A stretch of 64,000 nt of DNA. Origin: Epiperipatus broadwayi (Eukaryota; Onychophora; Udeonychophora; Euonychophora; Peripatidae). Below the pieces are notes generated by a model, which saw only the letters and a list, made by a program, of their open reading frames with translations, was not told the origin of the DNA and searched no databases. Below, piece by piece: positions 35,001 through 47,743 of the stretch. The number at the start of each line of letters is the position of its first letter. Positions within the stretch are counted from its first letter, which is position 1. Position numbers and translations under genes: made by a program. Location: assembly GCA_028023455.1 (NCBI GenBank), contig JAQFVV010000021.1, positions 8,208,853 to 8,272,852 on the forward strand, in the 5' to 3' direction.

Positions 35001-37735
35001 TCTTTAAAAAAAAGTGAAGACTACTTTCTTTAAGAAAATGAACACTATATAAATTCAGTATAACATAGTCCATTAATCTTTTTAACAATGTATGCTTACA
35101 AATATATATTTAAATATAAATCTTGCTTGTTGATAAATATAGCCAGCCATTGGTCAAAAATTAGTTTACTAAAGTGTCCAATAGCTTTGATTGTTAAAAT
35201 TTACAGCATAAACCTCTGGATTAACTATTCCCATTGGGACTATAGCTCTCATTTATTTACCCGTTTTTTAGTTTATTTACAAAGATTTGAAGAACTTTCT
35301 TTGGATAATACAATGTAATTTTATCATTTTTAATCATTAGAACATAACTATTTATTCGATGAATGAGTATTCTCACCTTCTAAATCTATATGAGTGATAT
35401 GTAAGACAATAAAATGTCTGAAATGCTACAAAAAACATTTTTATTATTTTATGTTTTATTTAAATAAGGCTATAACCTTAGTACATGAGCCTTGAATGCT
35501 TAATTTATTTCAAGAGAGACCTCTACAAATCTAAACACAAGATTTGACTTTATACAGATAAGAGTGGCCCAACTCTTATCTTTCAATCTATTTTTTTCTA
35601 ATCATATAGACAAATATAAATCATTTTGATTTTGGAGCATGAAGCTAATAAATTCTTCACTGATTAAGTCCACTATTTCTGTTAATTAAACATTAACAAT
35701 TGTGAAGACAAAGCAAAAGCACAATCTTCAAATTAAATAATATTTTCTCTGGGGTACAGTACTGAAATAGAAAACATTAGTTCAACTTTCACTATTAAAA
35801 AATTTTCATCAATTCAAAGTCTCAAAATAATGTTTACACACTATTTTCAAAAACTAAATAATATTTATAAAGAAGTCATTTTTTATTTTAAATTATATGT
35901 TCTTGTTAACTTTCATATATGTTCTATATTTTAGTGTTAAATTTGATTTAGCTTATAGCTGATTCACTTTAAGATCCTAACACCAAGTCACACTTTTTTT
36001 AGCTCACAATATACAATATAATAAACCTAAAGCATCTCTTTAATCTAGTACCATCTATAATAAATTTTGCTAATGAGTGATTGTTACTTGTTAGCACATT
36101 TTAATTCTTTATTCACGATTGTTTTTGGTTTTTGTGTTTATTAATATGGCTTTGAATCCTATCAATAATGATTAATGCCAGAAACCAGTTTAAGGATAGG
36201 GATATAAATTTTTCAATATCTGATAATCACAAATTAAACAAATCTAATACAGATGGCACTAAAGTAGAAAGCAGTTTTAGTTCATTACTTTGTTAACCTT
36301 TACATTAAGATGCTTATTAATCTGATATTTTATTATATATTTTTTCTTTGTTTGTTTTCATCAGTGCATTTTTTGAAATAGCTCCTTATATGTTATTTAA
36401 TTTTATTGTTAATTTACAATATATAATATTGTGTAGTACACATCTATTCTAATCTAGCACTAATCCATTAGAAATACTAAAGAAAAACAGTTAATTTAAA
36501 ATTAAGATTATAGTGTTCTGTATCCTAAAACAATAATATTAACATTAGGTGTAAAATAATTTAACATTTAAATTCTCATCAAGTAAACAGTGAAATAAAT
36601 AAATATAGTGGAATCTTGAATCTGTGATTTTTATTTTCAAGCAACATACAGCCATGCACATATATAAATCTATTCACAGTTATTACAAGTCTGAATATGT
36701 TATTTAAGATAATTCACAAGCTAAATTTCTAAAGAATCATTTAAATGAACTTCTTAATAAATGCTTGCCCTTTTACCATATCAATAACAATCTATTTTGT
36801 TATATTGAAAGTGATCAATTCTATCTGATTTTTAGTTTGTTATATGTTATTTATTTGAAAAGATTGAAATTATCTATTAATTCAATTTTTGGTTTTTATA
36901 TTAATCAATGCAGCTTACAGTTTTAGATATTAATTTAGATGAATTTTCTAATAATTTTGATGAGCATTTAAATATTTTATAACTTGATAAATACTTAATG
37001 CTAAACATATACAATGAAAGTAACAAGTCAAAATATAAAAACAAAACTGCCACTAATAAAAAGATTCAATCATTATGAATATCAAAATTTGATTTATTAC
37101 CATATAACAAACTAAAAGTTTGATAAAAGTGATCATTTTTTGATATGACAAATGATGAGACTTATTTGCAAGATCTATTAAATGATATTTCGGAAATGTA
37201 GCTTTTGAATTTTTTTAGTAAAATATTCAGACTTGTTCTGTGAATAAATTTATATTCTTAGTAATACACATTTGATAAGGCATCAAATTATTTATGGAAG
37301 CAGTAAATTTATTACAAATGGATGTACATATTCATACATATATTAAGGATAAGAAACTTATATGTACATGTACATATTTGCTCTAAAATTAAAAATAATC
37401 ACAAAATTGGATGTATTCTTTATTAATTTTTTTGTTTATTTTATTTACTATTTTTTTAATCATGGATAATTGAAATCATAAATATGAAATCCAGTGCCAA
37501 AAAGAAATAAGAAAAAAGATACACATTTCTTTTCCATTGTTTTTTAAATCAAGTTCTATATTTAAGATTATTTAATTATATTTGCCTTTATATGCAATCT
37601 TCCTGACAGTTTTACATTAATTCTTGGCCTGGAGCAATTGGCTTTCATGAGCAACTGTTCTAGGTAAAATGCTTTCTAATTAAGTAATTATAAATGGATA
37701 CTCCACACATTAAATATTTTTATCTAAAACATCCA
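35001..37735. other. AT-rich spacer, nothing recognised
   Basis: Short frames (for example 35088-35318) look like chance. No repeat partner was noticed. Confidence 0.4.
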
Positions 37736-38080
37736 TTAAAGATATTATATAATATAAAATCAAAATTACCCCATATTCAAAACTCATCAAGACTAGCCAA
37801 GAAAATAAACTATTAAACATTATTAATGGTTTCACTGCTACAAGAAGACTTTTCAAATGTAAAGAACTACAAAATAACAACATATTTATACTAAACATTA
37901 CCCAAAATTCCATTTACCTCACATACACTTTTAATATTAAAAGAACTTTTAAATAAAATAATTGTTTCAGAATCATAAATTCTTAATCATAAAGATTCTT
38001 TAATTCTTTTTTATTTCATTTCTCACAAAGAAGACAATATTAGCTTCATCAACATTATTAGTGTGGCCTGTATCTATATG
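37736..38080 (-). pseudogene. Second copy of PLE lineage II 3' end
   Basis: Matches 9783-10115 along its length, including the AAAATCAAAANTACCCCA outer end, the CACTGCTACAAG hairpin and the GIY-YIG coding end (AAGAAGACAA ... CATCAA ... AGTGTGGCCT). It is more diverged, with several deletions, so no frame survives. It stops at TGTATCT where family B foldback sequence begins. Confidence 0.8.
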
Positions 38081-38234
38081 TCACATGATCACCATTTCTT
38101 ATGCTTGCTAATAACTGTTATTAAAACAGGCCAAACTCTCCATACAGTACTTCCACTCAGTGCAAGCCAGAGTAATCAATGAATGTCAAAAGGCTTGTGC
38201 ATAAATCACTATCTGGTGCCTACCCATCCAATAT

Positions 38235-38274
38235 ATCCAGACTAGTTTTTAGCTTGTGACTTTCATCAGTGAGA
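38235..38274 (-). ncRNA. Mutated hammerhead motif, family B (copy 3, left)
   Basis: CUGAUGA (38269-38263) is intact, but GAAAC has become AAAAC and stem II is weakened (AAGUCACAAGCUA). GUC (38242-38240) is kept. Probably inactive. Confidence 0.55.
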
Positions 38275-38877
38275 AGCCTTGGACCTGAGAGCACTGCACC
38301 TAGATCTTAGGATCTAATGCAACCCTCCATAAGCCCATTTTATCTCTATTTAACTACAAACCTATGAGTTTAAAATTGAAAGCATAATAATATTTTTAAT
38401 CCAAGCTCATTAGTTTATATAGTTACATAGATCTGAACTCAGTTCAGTACCCATACATTTTGATATCTTTGGCTTTTAATAACCATAGCCATCACTATCC
38501 TATTAGGCAGGATTGGTGCTAAACCACTAAACATCCCATGTATCACCATTTGTTATACTTGCTCATAACTTATTAAAACAGGAAAAACTCTCCATACGGT
38601 AGTGGCACTCAGTGCAAGCCAGAGTAATCAATGAATGCTAGAAGGCTTGTGCATAAAGTGACTATGGTTATTAAAGAATCAAAAACACCAAAATGTATGA
38701 GTATTAAACTGAGTTCAAACCTATACAACTATATAAGCTAATGAGTTTGAATTAAAAATATTATTGTGTTTTCAATTATAGACTCATAGTTTTGTAGTTA
38801 AGTAGAGATAAAAGGTGATTATTGGAAGGTTGCATTAGATCCTAAGATCTAGGTGCAGTGCTCTCAAATCCAAGGTT

Positions 38878-38917
38878 CCTCACTGATAAGAGCCACAAGC
38901 TAGAAACTAGTCTGGAG
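38878..38917 (+). ncRNA. Mutated hammerhead motif, family B (copy 3, right)
   Basis: CCUCA/UGGAG stem I, GAAAC (38903-38907) and GUC (38910-38912) are kept, but the first box reads CUGAUAA. Probably inactive. Confidence 0.55.
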
Positions 38918-39001
38918 ATATTGGATGAGTGCACAAGCCTTCTGGCATTCATTGATTACTCTGCCTTGCATTGAGTATCACTACTGTATGGAGAGTTTTT
39001 C

Positions 39002-39003
<2 letters not shown>

Positions 39004-39081
<78 letters not shown>
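39004..39081. repeat. (CA)n(TA)n microsatellite
   Basis: About 14 CA units followed by about 24 TA units, immediately at the outer end of the family B foldback. Confidence 0.97.
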
Positions 39082-39084
<3 letters not shown>

Positions 39085-39109
39085 GCCCTTATCTATAGGT
39101 CATAATAGG

Positions 39110-42100
39110 GTAGAATGGTCAATTGCTAAAAAAATTTAAATTTTAAGATATGTTTGTATGATATATAAATAATAGTAGGATAATTAGATTTTATAGTACA
39201 ATTTAAAGCTGAAAATACCTGGTATATAAAAGTGTAATGGATTATTTAAAAGGAACAGTTAAATAAAGATTAAAGATATCCTTGCTTATGGTTGTAAAAG
39301 CTGGCCATATAAAATAACACAGCTATAAATAGTTAAAAGTATATTAATAATTCGAGTATAATATTTTAAAACTAATAAATTAAATAAAAACGATATGTAA
39401 TATTATAATTGTATTTAATAGTCAAAATTAATCTAATATATTTTAAAAATAAACTTTAGGATGGTGAGAATTATATTTGGTTCTACATTTTTAAATTATT
39501 TTCCAAATTTTTATAAAATATATCAGTTTTGGTAATTTAGACCGAGACTTAAATTAAAAAATCATCTGTTAAAGTTAGTAATCATGTGACTGTATATTAT
39601 ATACCTTCACACACACGCTTGTTAGAATAATAATAAAGTTTGTGAATTATGAAACTAAATATAATTGCTATCGATCCGTAAAGTAAAAGTTGAAATATTA
39701 AATATTGTTTTAATAATTATTTTAAAGTTTAAATGATTTTGATAAAACTATAATTGAATTTAAAAATACTATTCTAAATAATATTTAAGACATGATGTCA
39801 TAAATTCTTTATTTTAAAGGGCTTAATCTATTATAAAACTAAAATGTGTAAATTTGTTCGCGCTAAAAAAGTCATTAACCAATCAACGGAGGTATTTTAG
39901 CAGACAAAATATAAGAATTAGACGAAGCGGGAGAAAGTAATGTGTAAGTGAAGGAGGGAGTAACATATTTTTTAGCTGAATAAGACCGTAAGCTAGAAAA
40001 GTGATATAATTTTAAAATTTTGTATTTATTTTAAAAGTTTTTTTTTACATATAATATTTTGACTGCCTTTACATGAAGGGCTAATTTTTAAAAGTTTTCT
40101 TGCCAGTGATTTTATTCAAGTTTAGCCAAAACCTTACAGTAAAAATGGAAGTACTAAAGGAAAAAATACCTAAAAATATTGCTAAAGGAAAAATATTTGT
40201 AAAGTGCCTCGATACAGCTTTATTTATGCTCAACCAGAAACTTATTATTGTAACTCAGAGGAATATAATTTGGACGCTATACGAAAACTTAAAAGAGAAG
40301 TTATTTGCCGTCAGGAAAAAATTATGACGCACAAATTTATAAGGCTACTCTAAATTTTTTTTTTATTATTCTTCTCTATGGAAAAATTAAGATGCATTTA
40401 TTATATAGAAAAAAAAAATTATGTAAAAGTTATAATGAGTAAAAAGAATGTTTATCTTTTTAAAGGAAACATTACAAAAATATAGTACCAGAATTTTAAA
40501 AGAAGGAAAAAAGTTACAGAATAATAAGATGAAAGAGCTATTGTGTTTTATGGAAAAGTAACAGAAAACTTTCTCTAAGAAGAATTGAAAAAATATTATA
40601 AAGTGTTCATTGGAGAAATGCTGGATTTAGAAAATATAAATTTAAATTAATTAATGAAAATGGATCCATGGAAACCGAAAAATTTACTGAATATTTAAAG
40701 CAAAGTACCTAGAAGATGCATCATAAAAGTCGCGCGGGAAAATCTTAGCAGAAAATATTAGAAGAGAATATGTAGACGTTTTCTTTACGGGATTAACTAA
40801 TATCATAATTAATAATTGTATTAAATATTATGAAAAACCAAGGATTGTCGTCTATGAATATTTATTAAACAGAACAATAATTGTTTTGCCTTAAAATTGA
40901 ACAAGAAGTGACTGAAGAAGAAATAATAAACATTTTTTTTTAGCTTTAATATGAACGGTTTTCAAGAAAGTTTGATAAAGAAGTACAGTAAATATAGTTT
41001 AAATATTTTTACTAATTTATTTTAAATATAAAATGTTATGTGAGATTAGGGAAAACATATAAACATAAATTTAGTAATATTAAAATTTAAATATAATAGC
41101 TTGATAAAATTATAGAAATATTGTTTAAAATAAAGTGTATGGATGTGAATATTATATCTACAAGGATCAATGGGATGGTGAAGCCTACGGAACGCGATCG
41201 AGAAGATAAAGATCGTTTTGGTAATTTTGATATTTATTTATAATGCATAATGTATTTTTTTAGATCATCTATTGATTAAGAATGAAGTGTGAAAGTTTAA
41301 ATTATATGTACACATTTTATACAACATTTTAACATATGATGAGATAGGAGTAATTCGGAATATGCATGCAATAATTTATTTAAAGTATATTAATAATATA
41401 ATTTAACAGAACAATTGTGTGATTCTTTTGAACTTTCATGTGATAAAGTATTCAGATATTTTAAAATAGTTTGTATATGATTAAATATACGAGGAAAGTA
41501 GTAAAAAGATTTTCTTATAGAACAGTGGAATAGTTTTAAAATAAATGAATTTTATTATTGTTAGTAATGCAGATATGTATTTGTCGATGTACAGTATAGA
41601 AAAATCTTGAGAAATAAGATCGGATAGTGACTTGGAAGTACTAGTGGAGAGGAAACCAAGATGATGTTTTTTTTTTTAAGAAATAGGAAAAATAAAGGAT
41701 TTGGATCATATTTAGTTTTGTGTGATTTCAGTATAGTTAACTAAGCCCTATGACTGAACACATATAGTTTGGACAGTGTTTTGCATATCTTTAAAACTTT
41801 TGATGTTATAATAAAGCTGAAGAAATAGCTTTAGCATCATTCCTATAATAGAGGTTGGTAGACAGGTAAAGGTCACTCCTCTATAGTGTCCTTTAACTCA
41901 CTGTGCCATGATTGTCAAGGTTTATGATGAGTAATATTCTAGTTATATTTTGATCCTATGCATCTATCTTCGCTATCCTTATTTCGTGAATCTGCATCGG
42001 TCAGAAAGATATTTTCAGAGAAATAATGAATAAAATAGAACTGAAGATAAGTTATCGTTTATGTAAGAATAGTTTATTTGCTGGAATGTATAGAATTGTG

Positions 42101-43915
42101 TAACTTTAAAATTGAAAGTCCAAAATATCATAAAGAGAGAAAGAATCATATAATACATTGTAAAATTAATTCAGAAATGAATAAGATTTTAAAAAGAAAT
42201 CTAAACCAAGTATTTTAAAAGTGATAATAAAATTTGAATGTTTTAAATAATATTTAGAAAATAAGTATTGCATATTTATTAAGAAAATAGTTCAATAAAG
42301 TATAATAAACATATACTTGTGCATGGTGTGTGAATAGTCGTAATTATATCATCCGAAGTAAGGCTTGAATGAGAATATTAGGATTAATAAACATCGGATA
42401 ATGAACAATAAAAACCTAATACCAAATGTAGAACAATGTTTTGACTTTGTAAGATTCCATACAACAAATATAAAACTAAAATTTGTTATTTAGTAGAATT
42501 TTACTACGAATGTAAATTTTGTAAAAATATAATTTTAATAATATTAGGGATGCAAAGTGTTTGTGATAAGCATATAAAAAATGCATTTTGTAACAAGCTA
42601 ACCATAATAATAAATCAAATAATAATACTGTATTTTCTTAAGCGTTTTAAAGATAAGATTTAACTAGGAAAAATAAATAGTATTTTGGTTTCATTTTATA
42701 AACTAATAAACTAAGTTGAGATAGGAGAGTAAGGGATATCCAATGTATATAATGTAAAAATATTGTTAATTTATTTATGTTGTTAATAAACTTTGTTTTT
42801 TAAATTTATTTTAAAGTTTTGTGTCCGCGTTGTTATTTCTCCACATGGATGCATGAAATCACGATACACTTATAATTGAAACAGACATATAGATTTTGCA
42901 CAAAAGGTAAACATAAAAGTGTTATAATAATTTTTGAGAATTTATTGATATGTTAAAATTAAAAGATCATAATTTTATATTATTTATTGGTCATAAGTCG
43001 GTTGCCACAATATTACATTAAATTATATGCTAAAGTTGCCACATGTATTCTGTTGTCAGATTATTAAAATACTACCACGTATGTATTTATTTAATTCATT
43101 TAGGAAGAAATAAGATTATATTATATTATTATTGTTATTATTATTTTATTATTATTAGTTGATGTGTAGTAGATTATGACATAAAAATTCCCTTTTCATA
43201 TTTTACTACCGTAATTTTAAATCAGTTAGAATACAATTTATGAACCTGAGATTTTATTTTATTTTATTTTACTTCATTTTATTTAATTGAGCTAGATTCT
43301 TGTTATAAAGAAGATTAAGATATGATTATTATTTTAATCGTAGTGAAGAGAGCTCGGAAAGTCGTAAGAATACTATGAGTTAGTTATTTGGGATAGTAAG
43401 TAAAAAGGGGGAATAGTGTTCTTATGCCATTGAGGTAGTATCATGTGGATAATGTCTCAATGTAGTCTATCTCGTTCCCCGTATTGTCACCCCATGTCTC
43501 ATGAAAATAGTAAATATTTGTTAATTCATTTTAAAAATTGAACCGTATTTGTATTTTAAAAATTAGAGCTAGTAATCATTTTAATTAATGCTGAATATTT
43601 CATTTATTTATTTGTTAACTGAGCTAGAACCCGTAATATTCGTAATAAACAATATATTTTGGGGTGAGGACGCGCGGGGGGAGGTTAGAATATATATATA
43701 TGCTTAATTAATCTACTGCTATATTTGACTGTATTCACCTAATTTATATAAAACATAAATCCATATAGTTAATTATTTAACATATATAAATCACATTACC
43801 CAGCCAATACTTAAAATAAACCAATAGAATATCATTAATATGTTGTCAAGGCAACACTCAAACAATAATGAGATGAAAAAAACAGCTTATTTGGGTCATT
43901 TTACTTATTGAATGG
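39110..43915. other. Unassigned block with possible old coding debris
   Basis: Few repeats seen elsewhere in the window occur here. A 75-codon plus frame (40100-40327) and an overlapping frame (YAQPETYYCNSEEYNLDAIR) look protein-like. More coding-like stretches occur near 40600-40900 and 41140-41220 (KPTERDREDKDRFGNF), all in broken frames. I recognise no family. It could be a very old retroelement or a decayed host gene. Confidence 0.3.
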
Positions 43916-43917
43916 GG

Positions 43918-44147
43918 ACATGTGACATTCTAAATATGTGTTATTGGTATTGTATGAAGCTAAAATATTGCAAAGAATGCTTAAATATTTTGTATAATAT
44001 GCAGTATATTTTGGCAATTGATAAAGTAATCATGTGACTTATTCTAAATATGCGTACTGATGTTGCATGAGACTAAAATATTGCATAGAATGCATAAGTA
44101 TTTTATAGAATATACAGTTTATTTTGGCAATTGATAAAATAACGCTT
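43918..44147. repeat. Tandem duplication, 115-bp unit x2
   Basis: Two adjacent units share ATGTGAC...TTCTAAATATG, CTAAAATATTGCA and TTTTGGCAATTGATAAA in the same order, with about 85 percent identity. Confidence 0.85.
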
Positions 44148-45784
44148 TCTACAGTTTGATGGCATACTTTTTTTTTTATAAAACCTATAGGCATTTTGTG
44201 GATTTTTTTTTTAGTAAATTGTAATATGAGAAAACAAAAAAAACATCTTATCAGTTAGGTTAAACTTGCAAAATGTAAAAAAATAAAATGTAATAGGCAT
44301 CAGAAGTGAGGACATTTTATTATTTTAAAAGATTTATAAGCCACCCTACAGAAATTCTGCCTTGTGTGGCATACTTGCCAATTATGAATTTAAAATGATA
44401 AAAACAGTATCAATACATAAAAGTTTCCAATAATGTATCTATCAATGTTTTTGAACTACGCCATTTGGGTTACGCATTGCAAATTAGTCATGGAAACACC
44501 CACAACCTCCTATAACACAAGTTTTTTTTTAAAAAACGGTGATAAAAATGCAGAAGACATATCAACTCCTGGCATCATCGAAATCATTTGCAGACACCTC
44601 AACATTATACACTAAGCTAAACTAAAAATAAAAAAAAGGGAGAAGAAAAAAAGGGAAAGCAATCGGCTAGCAAATGTGTGACGGTTTTAATGTTTATGCC
44701 ATCTTGCATTCATAATCCAACAACATAGACTCAACAGATCCCCAAATAGAAACAAGAATATATTCAGAACAACATTGTAAATCTATTATGTTTGGTTTGA
44801 TATCATTGTGTACATTAGGAATAATAAAGTATTATTGAAACATAAAATGAGCAAATGTTGATGCAACACAAATATCATTTAGTCAACAAAGGCAATTTTA
44901 TCTTCTTTTCTACATTGCGGTCAGTTCATATATTGTTAAAACAAGTTGATACTCTATAAAGTATGTAGAAAATGCATAATATTGATTTTATTTTGTACAA
45001 TTATTTAAAATTTTATACATTCTGCATTAGGGATGTAACCTATGGACTGTGATCAATGGATCATAGAGGAATTTTGGAGGGATTGAAATGTACCCAAAAA
45101 TGTGTAGCAATATTTTCTTTTCTTAGTAAAAAATTCATCTAATTTTTATATTATTCTAGTAGTTAAGATTGTTGTAGAAATATTGTCCAACATTTGTGAC
45201 CCATCAAAAATAAATGTAATAGCATTTGAACTAGCCCAGCAATAGCTAAAGAGAGAGAAATCGGCCCCAAGAAAATTAACAATATAGAATTAATATTTTC
45301 TAAATTGTGTGTTTTATTATATATCCTAATTACCAAAAATGTTAGGGGTTGTGTAAATGTCTAAGGAAAACAGTTGTGAATAAAAATAATTTGGGCACCC
45401 ATATAATTTCTTAGTTTTACACACTACAATAATGTATTCTGTTCAATTTTTTTCTAAGATGGGACAAACTATAAAAAAAAAAGATAAGAAAAGGCTAAAG
45501 AATTTAAATGCTGTGCTTTCATATAATATCGTTTCCATCAAATCCTTGTAAAAAAAAAATAGACATTAATAATTGATATAGACAAATACTGGTACTTTTC
45601 CTTGACTTTATTCTCAAGCTAACACTCCAAAACATTTATATAAATATGAACACTTAAAAGAAAGAAGATGCTGTGCCAACATTTCAAAAATAAGTTCTGA
45701 TTATTGATTTTCATCTGCAAAGAACCCATTTTTATGCAGAAACTCTACTTATTTCTACTATGTTATTTCTTTAAATAAAATATT
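44148..45784. other. AT-rich spacer with one unexplained short frame
   Basis: The plus frame at 44433-44615 (60 codons, ending CRHLNIIH) lies in a slightly GC-richer patch but has no recognisable motif. Otherwise nothing. Confidence 0.35.
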
Positions 45785-45965
45785 AATTACATATATGTAT
45801 GGAGAATATTATTGTATGGTTGTGAAATGTAGACGATGAAAAAAAAGTTTGGTACAGAATTAAAGCTTTTGAGATGTGGACATAGAGAATGATAAAAAAA
45901 TTAGAAGAATGATGGATGAGAAAGTTTTGAAAAGAGTAAATAAAAAAAAGAAGATTGAGTTTTAT
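45785..45965 (+). pseudogene. RTE-type LINE RT C-terminal remnant
   Basis: Pieces in three frames read LLYGCE followed by TMKKK, then IKAFEMWT and RRMI/KKL, then DEKVLKRVNKKK. This is the order of the C-terminal region of RTE-like reverse transcriptases (YGCETWT ... AFEMW.YRR ... EVL.R). It is shorter and more decayed than the copy at 58762-59385. Confidence 0.6.
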
Positions 45966-45999
45966 ATAACTGACCATTAGTTTAATAAATAGTAAATGT

Positions 46000-46310
46000 A
46001 ATTATAGGAGATTTGAACACTGACTTTCAAGCTCCTTTCAGCTATCCATTCTCTCATACGAACTGATAACATGATCACATGTATAAAAAGGATAAATGAA
46101 CTCCAATATATCTAGTTTGGATTCAACAAGCACTCATCAGTTGGTCCAGATCATTACTTCCAATGCATATATATAATCAGTGCTCTATTTATATTAAGAT
46201 AGAAAATATTTAAACTTTAATGGATAGACTTCGACCTCCTCACCTTCAACCCTTTAGCCATCCATATTATTCCAAAATCTGTTGATGGAATGCTTAAAGT
46301 CCTTGTTAAT
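46000..46310 (-). repeat. Hammerhead family F repeat (copy 2)
   Basis: About 75 percent similar over its length to 46460-46760, including the end of the frame seen there (CCATTAAAGTTT block). Contains a CCAA-CUGAUGA box on the minus strand. Confidence 0.7.
46102..46144 (-). ncRNA. Decayed hammerhead motif, family F (copy 2)
   Basis: CCAA (46144-46141) pairs with UUGG (46105-46102) as stem I and CUGAUGA (46140-46134) is intact. Stem II no longer pairs well and GAAAC reads CAAAC. Compare the better fold at 28779. Confidence 0.5.
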
Positions 46311-46459
46311 GCCAATATTGTTGTCATACCTGTGTTGACTTTAAGACAAACTGACCCCTCATATATAAAACCTTAATGTGTCTATTTAAATATAGAGAAG
46401 AGATATGGAAAGAATTCAAGCTTAATCTATAATATTTGAATACATAGTATAATGTATGT

Positions 46460-46850
46460 ACTTGTGATGAGAAAGGTTTGAACACATCTCAAGCATTCTT
46501 CAGCTATCCACTCCATTTAATGTAATCAATACTCGTCACCACATACATGTGAAAAAGATAAATGATCTGCAATATATGCATTTCATGCCAAATCACCATT
46601 TATTAGTTGGTCTAGATTATCATCTCCCATACATAAATATAATCAGTGCTTCATTTATATTGTGATAGCAAATCCTCAAACTTTAATGGACAGGCTTCAA
46701 TTTCTTCACTATCCAACTCTTCAGCCATCCACTTCAGTTTACAAATGGCTGATGCATTAATTTTATTCTGAATTTCCAACAATATTGTCAAAGGTGTACT
46801 TATAATCGTCAGAGTTCCAAAAATAGGTGGACTCACTCTATCCTAGATTC
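46460..46850 (-). repeat. Hammerhead family F repeat (copy 3) with a 61-codon frame
   Basis: The minus frame 46836-46651 reads WMAEELDSEEIEACPLKFED near its end. The same C-terminal words, broken, occur in copy 2, so it belongs to the repeat. I do not recognise the protein. The ribozyme region (46570-46620) keeps GAAAU and a UUG end, but CUGAUGA reads CUAAUAA. Confidence 0.6.
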
Positions 46851-47096
46851 TTTGTTCAAATCTTAGAGTGATTTTAATTATGATCTGGGAAAGGTTATTT
46901 ATTCCCTTTATTTATACACATGCGTGCATATATATATATATATGAAAAAACAAATACAAGTTAATCACGTAACCTGCTATCACTTGTTATTTATGTCCAA
47001 AAGATGGCGCTATACCAAAACCGCCGAACAAGTGTAAGATTTGTTTTACATAAACGAAAAAAGAGTCAGAAATTAACTACCTCTTTCATTTGCTCA

Positions 47097-47143
47097 CTCC
47101 CAGATCAGCTGATTTCAAGCTGGTTTGCTATCCTCAGTGGGAG
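47097..47143 (-). ncRNA. Hammerhead ribozyme, family E unit 1
   Basis: Stem I is CUCCCA/UGGGAG, six perfect pairs. CUGAGGA is at 47137-47131. Stem II is AGC-AAACCA-GCU flanked by U-U. GAAA is at 47116-47113. Stem III is AUC-AGCU-GAU, with cleavage after the C at 47103. All core bases are present and stem III is three pairs with a tetraloop, so this could be active as a monomer. Confidence 0.88.
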
Positions 47144-47511
47144 ATAGAGTATAGAAACTAGATCTAAAACACTGACTCTCAAGTGTTTATGCAAAACGTT
47201 TCTATCAGATTGCAAGCGTGAATTTTTCAGACCGGTAAAGTCTTCAAACCCAGCCTAGCAAGCTAGATATTTATATGGGTCTGATCTCAGTTCAGAATCA
47301 CCATATAATCAAAGTCTCTGCAATATATTCATTGCAAGAAAACTCTAAAGGTACATTTATGAAAAAACAAATACAAGTTAATCACGTAACCTGCTATCAC
47401 TTGTTATTTATGTCCAAAAGATGGCGCTATACCAAAACCTTCGAACAAGTGTAAGATTTGTTTACATAAACGAAAAAGAGTCAGAAATTAACTACCTCTT
47501 TCATTTGCTCA

Positions 47512-47558
47512 CTCCCAGATCAGCTGATTTCAAGCTGGTTTGCTATCCTCAGTGGGAG
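47512..47558 (-). ncRNA. Hammerhead ribozyme, family E unit 2
   Basis: Same 47-base core as unit 1, without a change, 415 bases downstream. A transcript through both would release a ~415-nt monomer. Confidence 0.88.
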
Positions 47559-47696
47559 ATAGAGTATAGAAACTAGATCTAAAACACTGACTCTCAAGTG
47601 TTTATGCAAAACGTTTCTATCAGATTGCAAGCGTGAATTTTTCAGACCGGTAAACACTTGAGAGTCAGTGTTTTAGATCTAGTTTCTATACTCTAT

Positions 47697-47743
47697 CTCC
47701 CACTGAGGATAGCAAACCAGCTTGAAATCAGCTGATCTGGGAG
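47697..47743 (+). ncRNA. Hammerhead ribozyme, family E inverted unit
   Basis: Same core in the opposite orientation: CUCCCA 47697-47702, CUGAGGA 47703-47709, GAAA 47724-47727, UGGGAG 47738-47743. Confidence 0.88.

Larger units (their letters stand above)
38090..39003. repeat. Large foldback of hammerhead family B (copy 3)
   Basis: A left minus-oriented unit (about 38090-38497), a truncated minus piece (about 38545-38655) and a right plus-oriented unit (about 38657-39003). The arms extend beyond the ribozyme to a shared block (CACCTAGATCTTAGGATCTA, then a TGAACTCAGTTCAG box near 38432 and its worn counterpart near 38740). A full unit is therefore about 400 bases. Both ribozyme cores are mutated. 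Confidence 0.8.

Noticed and set aside
36340-36400. CUGAUGA box on the minus strand near 36362
   Set aside because: No GAAA box, stem II or closing stem I; chance occurrence.
40100-40327. A host protein-coding gene
   Set aside because: 75 codons, no recognised domain, no clear splice structure; described only as unassigned coding-like debris.
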